Positions 26,801 to 38,800 of a stretch of DNA of 64,000 nt are shown piece after piece. Where the stretch lies: positions 469,972-533,971 of the forward strand of contig JAGQDJ010000028.1 in assembly GCA_022885665.1 (NCBI GenBank), read 5' to 3'. Each line of letters opens with the position of its first letter. Position 1 is the stretch's first letter. The notes beneath the pieces are model-generated. The model was not told the DNA's origin, ran no database searches, and saw only the letters and a program-made list of their open reading frames with translations. This DNA comes from Triops longicaudatus. Its lineage: Eukaryota; Arthropoda; Branchiopoda; Notostraca; Triopsidae. The translations under genes were made by a program, and so were the position numbers.

Positions 26801-29800
26801 GCTCGGCAAGGAACCTTTCTGCGTGTCCAGATGTTATCTCGTTTACCCCACTTACCCTACACGTCATGATTGCGTACGATGCCGCAACTTTATTGTCGCC
26901 CTTTTCTCTGTCGAAATAACCTATACTATCAGCATCCGGTCATCTTGTGCAGTTAAGCGTCCTATAAGTACTGCACCTCTGCTTCGATATCTTTCGCATA
27001 AAGCACGGAGAAAGCAAAAGCCGAGGGCTGCGCGCCAAAAATTTCCGAAGGAGTTGTGTAATCGGAGCGGTTTTATACACCCGTTTTTTGTCAGCACCTC
27101 AACTTGAGACTCCGAACGAGCGTAAGTTATGGCACTCCGATAAACCCTACGCGGATCCGAATGTTCATCATGTTGGCACCGATTTGCATGCGGAACCTTA
27201 AACGTGCCTATGCGGCGGAAGATCCTAGTCAAAGAAACATTCAAGGAAAGGAGGCTATTTCCTGCCGGGAGAAAAATTTTTCCTTTTGGCGAGATGGATC
27301 TACAAAGATTGCGTCTGACCTAAACCGCCGTATGAATGGGCATTTATGCTTTCCAAGCGGCTTGAGAAACTCTCAACTTGTCCTTCCTGGGAACTTTCCT
27401 TTTGAGGACCTTGCTCCTCAAGTAAGACATGCCGATTCCGGATTGAGACAAGTTCGCATAAACTTCTCGCGGCCGTTCAGCCGTTTTTCCCCTTCCTGGC
27501 CAAGTGAAGGGGAAGTGCAGTAAAAATGCAAGGCCCAGGATCACAGCACAGTTTGGGCAGGCGGCAGAATCTCTGGCTTTCACCGCTGCAAACATTTATC
27601 CAATAAACCGTGGGTTACATTGCCCTTGCTTTATGATAAGACACGTCGATAAAAATTTCTCTTCAAGTGCGACGAAGCGCAAAAGCGTTCGCAAACTGAT
27701 GATCAGACCCTATCAAATTCGGACTCCTAACCGCAGAGTTTGCTCAACCTCTTCAGGTTCAAGTCCCGTGGCACTGAAACTACAAGTCACGGAAGCGAGA
27801 AAACTGTTCGCCGATCAGCGGCAGAACTTCTCTATGACCTCTAGCTCAGGCCAAATTTTCGAACATGTCCGACAAAAATGCAAATATTCCTTGTATTCCA
27901 GTGGCGGACTATCTTTAAAATTTATCAAATTGTTACCGTTGGCACGATGGATCACGCTACGGTCAAATGTTCGCCAACAAGTTGTATCTGTGAAACAGCA
28001 GGAGGGGTATAACAAATGATGAGTTTTATTTGGCGTTTACTTTCATCTTGTCTTCTTAATATGCAGAGAAGACAGGGGAGAGTTCGGATGTAGTACAATT
28101 CGTACAAAAATCATCGCTCATAAACTACAATTACTACAGCGGTGAAAACAATCAGTTTCAACACATAGAACGAAATACAACAATCCACATAGGGGCAAAA
28201 TTGCATAAGGAAAGAGTTAAAGTCTGAAAGCGATGGACGTCGCTATTGCGACGTAACGTCGTTTTCTGCTGTCAAAGCTAGAAAGAAGTAAAGTTACGCG
28301 ATATAATAAATGAAAACTGCATCTGCGACTAATTATCAGAAGAAACGGGTTGTCAAGTTTTCATTGTCACGTTTGCCACGAATACCCAACAATTGTATAA
28401 AAATGATTTTGTTCAAAGCTTAAACCATAGAACAGTCCACTCATTAAGCCTCACAAGGACTCTGAAGTCACTTGCACAGGGGACATAACAGTCATCAGTG
28501 ACGCTTCGGTACGGCTTGGATTGAAACATTTTTGATAGCAAATTTGCGCGAACGTGGATTTTCACTCTAGTATTGTGCTAAAAAAATCTATTGTACTACT
28601 TATTTTTACTAGACCTGGAAGTTTTTGTAAACATCCAACAGTTTTTCATACACATCGCAACAAAATCCTGATAGCTTCTATCTACGGAACTACATTCAGA
28701 CTAGAGTCAAGCTCCTATACTAGGCAAAAAATGGAAGAAAAGCTAGAGTTAATAAGCGTTCATATTATTAACTGCACTTAAAGTTTTTACCCGCATTTTT
28801 AGAAGTATTTGAGCACATTTCTTCCAAGTTCTACTTGGGAAGAAATGTTTCTACTTTCCACCTTAATGCTAGCCGACATAAGGGTATATCCATCGCAATC
28901 CATTGTTTTGACAGACAAGCTTCACAATAAACACCTTTGGCTAGCGTTTCACAGGTCTTGGGAAGAAAGTTGTCAGCAATGGAATGGATCTAGCAATGGA
29001 TCTAGCGATTAGTGCCGCTGTACGGCGGCTTGGAAAAGAAAAGGAACTGTCCTGAATGCTGTTAAAAACCAAGACACAGACGGCTGCAGAAGCACCCCTT
29101 CTCTAAAACGTGAAACCCTCAATTCATCTTTCTTCTTTAAACCGGAAAAACAAAATAACCAGGAAAAACCGGAAACATCCTCTAACCACCACACACACAA
29201 AAAAAAAAAAAAAATGAGAGGGGAGAATGAAGACAAGAGAAATCCGGGGTTGATGTTTTTTGGATCTTCGCGGTATTGGTTGTATTCATATCCTAGAAGC
29301 CGTTCATAAGGACAAAGGGTACCTCACGACTCAGAATGGCTTATTTCCTTAATGTACATATCTCCAGGAAAAAATTTACCCCAAGTGAAACTGCAACTTA
29401 TCGATCCAAGTGCGACCAAACGTTTTTCTCCTATGCAAAGCAGATTTAAACATTTGTTGCATTAAATGTCAAATAAATTTTCATTACTGAAAGAGGTGAT
29501 TAGCGCTGCCCATTTTTTTTTTAAATAGTCACGATATTTGCAACTTCCTTTGTGGACATTTTGTGTTCTGTACCTAAATGTTAAAAGCTTGGAATAAAAG
29601 CCACAAGGAATGGATCCCCGCCAGAAAACGACGGTGAGATACGTAATTCCTTACAACCCATTAGGGCGATCTATTAAAAGATAAGCCGTCTCCTGAGCTT
29701 ACGCATAGAAATGTGCACAAGAGCTGCGTAGAAATCGCTCTGTTTCAAGTCATTCTCTGAATAATATGCGAATAGTTAGCCCTTTACACTCATAGGTAAC

Positions 29801-32800
29801 TTCAGAAAATTATGTTTTGTTTACTTTTGGAATTTCACATTGTAGCTGTCATTATATTTACGATGTGAAAATGAATACCACGTCAAGCAATAGAACCCAA
29901 GGAAGAGGTGCCACTCGTGACACTCTGTTTGCATAAATCCATTGTTTATCATACCCAAGCACATTTGCTAGCAACCAGTCTCGCTGAAGGGCTGTATAAG
30001 CAAAGCTGGTATAGAACAAAGCATAAGACACAACACAAAACTTCTGTCAGTGACGAACTGCGTTTTCAGTGTGCGTAGAATAACATTTTTCGCCTGTGCT
30101 TCACACTTCTAATCCTTCCAATGTCGTCAGTGCGTTGTTGCTTTCTTGGACCCAATGGTCGATCGCGTGAACATCAAGCCAAAAGGGCAGAAAATGAAGT
30201 TAGGGTTTTTGTGACAGGTGCGAAAGAGAAGCATTTATCACACAGGACCAGCACCGTCCAACTTGATAAGCTTCCTAACCCCCCCCCCCTTCTCCCCCTC
30301 TCGGCAGAGAGATGTAGGCAAAGGGACCCGTGTGTAAATTCCAGAGAGTTCGTGATGTCAACCACAGGCATTCCATGTCTAAGTGACTACTTGTTGCTAC
30401 TAAGTATTGTATTGCTTAAACCATACCGAAAAACATTTACGAGGGAATAATGTGTTAGTAAAAGAGGTCCGGAAAACATTACTTGCTTGTTTCAGATTTT
30501 AGATATTTTAGCTTTTAACATGTGCGAGAAATTTTTCAAAATAATTTGGCATTGCCTGCAGGGCAAGGACAAAAAGTCTAGGTCGATGACCCCTACAACC
30601 ATGGGAAATAAAGGGAACGTTAAAATTGGTAGTTTGCGGAAATCCTATTTTCCCGACTTTAAGGGACACCACCAAGAGGACAAAAGGACGATCTACTCCA
30701 AAGCATCGCAGTGCGGACGTTTGACGGGACTTGAAGTGGACTCGTGACTATAGATGCACACGTTTTGGAATGGCTGGAAAAAAATATTGTGGAAACGCTA
30801 CGATATCTTGTTATGTCGTTCAGAAAGGAAGTAGTGTGTGTTTGCTGCTGAAAGTCCCTAACACTGGTGGCTCGAACTATTTCAAGGAGGGTGGTGTGGA
30901 ATATTGGTAATGGCTTCAGTTGATTCTTTTTCGAATGCATCTGCTTGAGTTTCCAAATTTAAATGGAGGATTACAGGCTGTACACTAATTAGTGCACATA
31001 TTTCGCACTACGATAATCAGCAAATTACTCTCGCATCGATTTGCATGACTGGCAACCCCTGCATTTCAGCACCGTTCACGCTAATAATGCCTTAACTGTT
31101 GCTATGTAATTGAGGTGCTACTGATGTGCCTACAGAAAAACATTCATTTTCTTTTCTATCGTTATTTACACTATTTCGATCCCTACTAATAATATTAGAA
31201 TGTATTACAGGTATTATGTTTTACGAATGCATTATTATTTTGTCAATGTGTGAACAAACTATTGTATCTAATATTACTGCAAAACCACAACATCTATAAT
31301 CAGTTTAAACGTAGTTATCTCACCATGCAACGTGAAATCGTTACATTTCATTGGAACCTTCATCTACGAATGCAATTTTTTCTCCACAAATATCGTTTCC
31401 ATACATATTTTACTTTCTGCAAACATCTCCCATGTGTAAAGCTTTTAAAGCTGATAAAATTCTGTGCATAGCTTGATTTTTCTGCTCAATTTTCGTGTGA
31501 CAGTCGTTTCGTCATCTGGAAACAAGGAAACCTCATTTCATCATGAACACGTATATAAAAGGCTACAACGCTGTAATGACCGAAGGCGTAAGACTCATAA
31601 TGACTTATTTGAATTCTTGGGTACAAATCCCAGTCGTTTGGAATGTGCGAAGTATGTTTGCTACAACAATACAATTGTTGTTTCCGCCCTGAAGCTCTTG
31701 ACTGCAGAGAAACTTTTAAGCACACGCTATTTGGAGAACTAAGTGGAATATGTATACAAAAGCTCTGTGTGAGTGTGTTGGTAAGCCTCTTCGCGATTTA
31801 TATGACATGAATTAGCCTTTTGTGCTACCTCACATTCAGTATAATAAGAAAATATTCCAACTACTGGCGAAAACATCCTATTATGAAGCCCACATTTGCT
31901 GAAAGGGCGAAGTTGGCGGGTAAAGCTTAAGAGTAGGTTGGCTAATCACAAGAAGAGAAGCATTCCTCACGTAGGAAATATGTTATTCTTCTCTTGACGC
32001 TACAGTTGAGGATTATCATCCCCCTGTTTATGGTGATTAAGAAGGGGTTGAATAGACAACAGGCATATAATCATTGAGCGCGAGGGTGCAGGATGATTTG
32101 TTTTTCCAAGCAAACAAGAAGATTATTGCTCTGAATTGCTAGAATGTTGCCGTGCGTAGTGAGTCAATAGTAGCAGCGATGGAGACGCGTTTGCTTCTTC
32201 CGCACGGAAGTCCGTAACAATCGTAAGTATGTGGGATAGTTCCATATTGTCGGGAAGCGAAAATCACGACGTTGTTTCCGTAAGCTACAGCTGTTGTCAA
32301 GAAGTAATGAACTTCTAATTGCCCGAGGATTCCAAAATACAAACAGTAACACAAACAATCTCCTGTACACAACAGGCAGCGCTTTGGTCTTGAAAAATAT
32401 ATTCACGCTTTTAGTTGTTATCATAATTATTTTTGTTTTCTTTCCGTGGCCAATATGGCCACCCAGAGAGCTAACTACTAAATATATCAGTGTGTCAGAC
32501 GTGGGGATCAGAATCTGGCATTCGGTAATCAAGAAAACCCGTTAGTTACTCTAGGTATGCTGGCTTTCGCGCTCGCCACATTTTAACCCGAAAAGAATGC
32601 TAAGAAAGGGCTGATTGGGATGCAAGCCTCACAGCTACTTTTCAGAAGAGAATACGGAAACAGTACTGAGGGAGAAAGGAAGAAACGGGTAAAAGGAATG
32701 GTGTCTGCTTTGAGAAACCTGGCAAAGCTCCCATGAGTACTTTTACTTACAGCCGAGCTAAGACAGAAAGTTCTAGTACCGGCGGAAGTACAGTCGATTG

Positions 32801-35800
32801 CTTGACCTTTCCACAGGAAGAGACACTAGAAGTAGCGGTTAATGCAATGTAAGGCACCACAAAACCTTACTTGACAATACAAATCTCATTTAAAACTACT
32901 TGCTTCTCGACGAAAAAAATATCTTGTGTCTTCTTTCATTTTTTTTTTTATTTCGACTAATTCACAAATTATGCAAAATTACAAACAGGATATAAAGCTT
33001 TGCTTAGCAGTAATACAAGAACTACGCTATTTGTCTTCTGTTTCCTGAATCTCAAGAAATTTCTTAAGTCTGCATTAAAATTGTAAAAGAAAACAGAAAT
33101 GAAACACAAAAAGATTTTCGTGAGCGTCGGCACGAGCTCTCCCTTAATCTCAATTTTAGAGAAAAAATCGACTCAAACATCTCAAGTATACCGTGAGTCA
33201 GACATAATATTGAGAACTTCATATATCAATGTATACAAGGATGTTCTAATATTAAAAACGATGCTTATCTTGGGTAAGGATCCAGTGCCCACGCGGAAGC
33301 TGCTTTCCACAAGCGCTGCACAAATTCTTTCAATCGGAAAGTACTGGACACTAAAAAAGAAGCTGGCTAGCATAGATTTATACCAAGGAAATAACTGCTT
33401 ATGTTACTCAGTGGATTGGGTACTTTCCTGTAGCGGCCGTAACAATACCGTGATAGGGTCGTTGCTCACAGGGGAGCGTTTGCGAGATAGATGAACCGGA
33501 ACAGCAAAGTTTAGTTGTGCTTTGATTAGCACCCCAACAGGAAAATTTTTCATGACTTTTATCTTCAGAAACTTGTATTACTTTGATTAACACCTATCGT
33601 GTGACATCGACTAAGTGTGTAATATTAAATTAATGGTCGCATACCTGGAAAACAAGACTTCTTAAAGGAGAAGAAATGATAACAATATAAGACTTCACAA
33701 TATAAGCTTATAAGACTTCTTATAAGCTAATCTAATAATGATAACAAAAGAAAACTTTCCGCAAAAAAGAGAGACAAGTGTAGAAACCAGCAAAAAGGTT
33801 TTAATTTATTGTCTTATCTGATAGACGAAAATTACAATTCAGAATGCATTCTCAACATGAAAGGAATCGTGGATCATGATGACGAATGAAGACCGCGTCT
33901 TCTGTGTAGTGTATCTTGCATCATCGATAACGTCACGGGCTGAAATCATGCAGCTATCGCTATTGCAAAGTCGCAGTTTACTTTACTATTCGCCCTGCGG
34001 CTAGAAATCAAATCACAAAGGATAGCACAGGAAAGTCCTTCGCAAACAGCAGACATGTAACACAAATGTTGCAAACGGGAGTCGGGTGCGATTACATCTG
34101 TAATGTAGTGACCTTTTATTTAGCCAGCTGGTACCTCAAAAGTAAATTTCATTCCTAAACTCCGTTACATTATTTTTTAATGCCATAAAGCAAAGTTGCA
34201 GTAGGCAATAATAAAAAAGTTTCAATCTCGGTAAGTTGCAGAAGCTCAGGAAATGGATGCGGCCTCTCAATCCTGCACGTGTGGCCCATTCGCATAATTT
34301 TCACATCCCGCTTGAATAACTTGCTAAAATTGCATCAGCGGCTAGCTCACGATATGATGCTCCACTAGCTGAAGATACCAAAACTTTTATCAAGGTAGCA
34401 AGTTTTTGGAGTTTAACGTAAGGCAACTTCTTATAATCTAGAGTTTCTGTGCCTGTCCAAATGAAACTAGAAAAGGAGAAAACTGTTCAATCGACCACAA
34501 GTCAGAAATTAATTCTTGCACGGCTCAAAGCTCCGTTTTGCATACAAATGTGTTGAATAACGCACATTCACGCAATTTTGTAATTATGAGGTATAGTCCG
34601 GTAACAGCTACGAGAGATTTGCTATTCAGGAACATTTCGCTCTTACAAGAGCTAGATTGTCGCCGCACAAGAGCTCCACGAACGGGTTATGTAGAAGAGT
34701 GGTACTTAAGTGTGAGATTACAGTTATTTGTGAACAACACAAGGCTCTTTTCTGAACAGTTGACAAAACATTTTTTAACAAAAAAGTAAAGATAAAACCA
34801 GTTTCTATCGATTGGGGATGGCAGGGACGCCAAGGGAAAATAAAAAGGAAAGTAGAGGACGAAAGTTAGTGAAAAACCCGACCCTGATATCATGCTGTGG
34901 CTAGTGAAAAAAAGGAATCTTTCGTTAGTGGGATTCCCCCCCCCCCCACTCTTTTTTATATATAACGTTTTACAAGCAAAAAAGCTTTCACAACAATACA
35001 AAAGGCCTCTTGTCCCTCTGTTGCAGCGAAAGGCCACTTCGCCGGTTCTTCAGCTCGCTAACTAACATCATAGCGGAACTAAGATCTCAGCATTCGCTTG
35101 ACCCACGTCAAGATTTGGTACGTCCGAATGGGATCTTAATGGGTACGAAAACAACTTGGAAAAAGTAACAAAGAACGTAGCATCTGTCGTTGACTATTGC
35201 CGTATTTCAGTGCAGAGAGCCTTAATAGGATAAGATACAACTTCATTGTCAGCCCTTCACGCTAACCTAAAGGGCAACCACAAGCAAGGGAGAAATTTCT
35301 CGCGAAATGAGTAGGTAAACTTGAAAATACGATTCGAATGAAAATAACTCGGTTTAATCTAATCTAGTCTAATTAATAAGGATTTAAATTCTTTCAAGTC
35401 AAGATTTAATTTATGAATTCTGAACAAATATAGAATTTAGTTTGAAAATGTTCTGCATTAGTACTTCAAAAGAAATACTTGAGAGTATTTTGTAAAACTT
35501 CTCAGAAAAATGGCAAATGCTCCTTTCATAATGCCCGAAACTCTGAACAAGTTCATTTCCATCATAAAAGAAATTGTGGAAGGGATACAAGAGTTCATCT
35601 TTCAATCCGAATTTCTCAAAGCTCAAAGAAAGCTTTTGGTGAAGTAGCTCTGCGTAATATCTTTGAAAAAGTTTATCATTTCATCTCTGTAGGGAAACTA
35701 CTAGTCAAAGTCTATGTGTAGCATGGGCAAATATGAAGAGCAAGAAAAACGTTCCTTCTATAGCTAGCTTCTTTAGAGTGAAACCAATCTCGGGGCATAA

Positions 35801-38800
35801 AAGTTGAAAGATAGCACACCACGAGATTCATCTTTACAAGCGCCATAGAGACTACACTGACCAAGTTTCGCGTGGCACAATTCTATGTGCATTAATAAGT
35901 TATTTTCTTTCACGGTAAGAACTCTCCGAGATCAGTGAGACAGGCCTTGCTGGCGAAAGTGGGAAGGGGGCGTGATATTCTGCTATTGATTCTTTGCGCT
36001 ATTTACCAAGCAAAGAGCCAACAATGGGTCGAAAAGGAACTTGCAAAGGCTGAAATAGTCTTAGGTATAAAAAAAAACGCGACGCCCTTTACCAAATTCG
36101 TTCGATTTATGAATTCCGCTTCCTATGAAATCTCATGCCAAGCCTCGCATTCAGTTACCTGATACGTATCGAACACGTGGGTTTCTATTCGCTAACAAGA
36201 ATAGCGTTTCCTTCCGTTTCTTTTTTGGACGCCTTTTCGTTAACTGCGACGCACGTCGGTTTCACAAGCAAATCGCATCTTTCTCTCACCCCCAAAGTTC
36301 CTTAGTCGTCTGATGCGGACAGGGTGAACAAATTGCCTGGTATTCGAGCGCGAAATGACTCCAGGTTATTGCTTTAACTTATTTTTGTCAAGAGCCCCAA
36401 GTCCTAGAAGGTACGCTGCGCGGCATGCATAATGTTTCTGCAGCCCCATCAACACTTGCTTGTATTACCAATAAAAAACAAGCAGCATAATAAGAAGGGC
36501 GTTCATTGCTGAGTCGCATTTCTAATTTTATGAGACTCCACAAAAGACGAGCTATTTCCTGGCTCCCGCCATCCTTTTTATACCTGTCACTGTACCAGCT
36601 TTTAGGGATTTCGTTTTCTTAACACTTTTCTTTTACCCCCAGTAGGTTGGTCAAGTCTCCTGCCGGTAAGTGGAGCTGAGGTTATTAGCCAGACGAACGG
36701 TAGCAGCTGGATTAGCCATCGCGCAGCGGATCCCCTTTCTCTGCATCATGGACGCCAAGCGGCTTTTCACGAGCCCATTTGGAAAGTGAGGTCAAGTAGC
36801 AACTTTGACCTGGTTTTACGGCCGCAGCGGTCCGCCTCTCACGCGTCGTCCAATCTAGTCAACATGGAGAAGCCTCCCTTGGTCAGCAAACCTTATTTTG
36901 AAATGGCCTGGCCACGCAATATTACCGTAGCTGTGGGACAAACGGTAGTGCTCAAATGCAGAGTTCGGCTTTTGGGAGACCGTACAGTAAGTTATGTGCC
37001 AGTTTTGTTCTGCGATTGCTTTCTTTTCCCTGCCTTTTTTTTTCTTCGCCGGAATAGTGGCTTACGAGAGTTTGACACGCCATTTCTGCAGCTAGTGACA
37101 TCCATTTTCAATCGATTCCAGTGTTCTGGATACGTCTGTCACATTAATAATAAAAAAAAAAATTCAGTTAATCACACGCTAATTACGTCTTGTCAACAAA
37201 CTAGGAAGATTAAATAACAAGCGAAACTTCTGGCATGGAAAAATCTTTTCTTCCAAAATGCAAGGTTTACTGAGAACGGGAAGGTGATTTTCTAATTCAA
37301 TCGAAGTTCTTCGAAAGGTCTATCACCAAGCTAGTAATCTAAAAAGATTTACAAGCGCTTTTACACTGAACGAGAAAATCTCTTCTAAAGGCAACGTTTG
37401 TTGAGTACTTTTGGATTTCACAATTTACTCATCAATACTTTTTTCCAGTGAATTCTAGGAATTCACTTTATTCAGAATTCCAGTCTGTCGTTGCAAGCTT
37501 ATTCTGACGGGCTGTAAGCCTTGCCGAGAATTACTGCCAAGCTGAAATTCTTTTAAGCTTCCGGTAATTACTGTAGCGAGCTGTCATGCTTGGTAAAAAG
37601 CGAAAGGAAGAAAAATAAAACCGTACGTAATACATAAATGAATTGAACGAATACCACACTGCCCCTTTTCTTACGCCTCACATATCTTGAGAATAATGTC
37701 TTACGTGCGAACTGAAGTTTTATTTCCGTTTTATATGTAGGAAAATAATACGAGTTTGTTTTCTTGTCATTTGTCATCCACATCGTCTTTCTTTCACGCA
37801 GTGACTTTTATATAGTTCTACCACTCTAGGAAAATTCTACACTTCTGCAATAGTCCTACAGGTTCATAAAAAGTTACTATGCTCCTACTATTACCTTTTT
37901 ACAGAACCGCTGTTTTACACTCCTTTGTTACAATGCTCTAAGGACGGCCCGCATGCACAAGTGAGACCTAGTTACTCACCCTAGTCTTTTTCGAAGGGAC
38001 CCGAGCTAATGGAATTCATTGTTAAATGGACCTTTAGCTAATATTATACATACCCTAATAATGGGTTTCAAACATGCTAAGCCTCTCTAATGTTTAACAC
38101 AGGACAAGAGCTGCATAAAAAAACGCTAAACAAACTATTCTTTTCTTGTTGTTGCTAGAAAACGGCTGTATAGCGTTTCGTTGATAAACAGATTATTTGT
38201 CTTGGGATACGCGTTTACTCGTTTTATCTAATTACAAACGCTGAAAATATTTCATATACCTTTTCTCTTTGTAGTGCTTCTAGCATGCAGTGCCTAAAAG
38301 TGTCTTTTATGATTTGTTTGCTAGAACGTCCATTATTTCCACACACTAGGAAAAAGAAAAAATACAAAGATACGTTGATTTTCGTTGGGAGAAAATAAAA
38401 ATCGCATAACACTTCAGGTTACAAGTGTCGCGGGCTTTTCGTGCATTTCAGAAAAGAAAACTTTCGTGTTTCCGTAGGCACTTAATAACTATTTCAGTCA
38501 GCTTGAATTCTTTCTTAAATCTCAGGAAAAATGTAGAAGAGGTTTTATCTTACGCTGAAACTAAAAGACGTACCACTTGAATCCCTCACTTACTTCCCCC
38601 AGAAAAAACACCAGCGTATTAAAGCAACACGTAATGAATCTTCGAGTCACGTAACGGTACGAAGCAGAAGGCGCGAGAGTGAGCCCGTGATTAAAACTAG
38701 ACACAAGGGACAATCTTTGAAGCTACTGGATTTCATGTAAAAAATACATAAGACTGAGCATACTTATTCAGCTGGAACCTGAAAGAAGTGTAGAACTTTT

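Larger units (their letters stand above)
17946..36642 (+). other. dpr: dpr intron 1 (18.7 kb)
   Basis: The donor is GTAAGAAT directly after CATAG, and the acceptor is a pyrimidine stretch ending CCCCCAG. No nested gene is recognisable. The longest frames (plus 27504-28019, 171 codons; minus 21437-21871, 144 codons) lack known motifs and splice-phase support. The content is short homopolymers (C11 at 30279-30289, C12 at 34936-34947) and a few inverted repeats. Given the short introns elsewhere, regulatory content is a reasonable inference. Confidence 0.6.

Noticed and set aside
27735..27770. T-loop-like GGTTCAAGTCCCG string suggesting a tRNA.
   Set aside because: The bases around it do not form a T stem, and no D arm, anticodon stem or acceptor stem can be drawn at the right distance.
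27504..28019. 171-codon plus-strand open frame, the longest unexplained one, with other long frames next to it (26823-27595).
   Set aside because: No recognisable domain, no consistent frame across the neighbouring frames and open frames on both strands. A rough estimate of stop frequency predicts about one frame of this length by chance in 64 kb.
34936..34947. Short poly-C run (also C11 at 30279-30289) as possible structured elements.
   Set aside because: Single homopolymers without partner G-tracts or repeated C-runs do not support an i-motif or quadruplex array.
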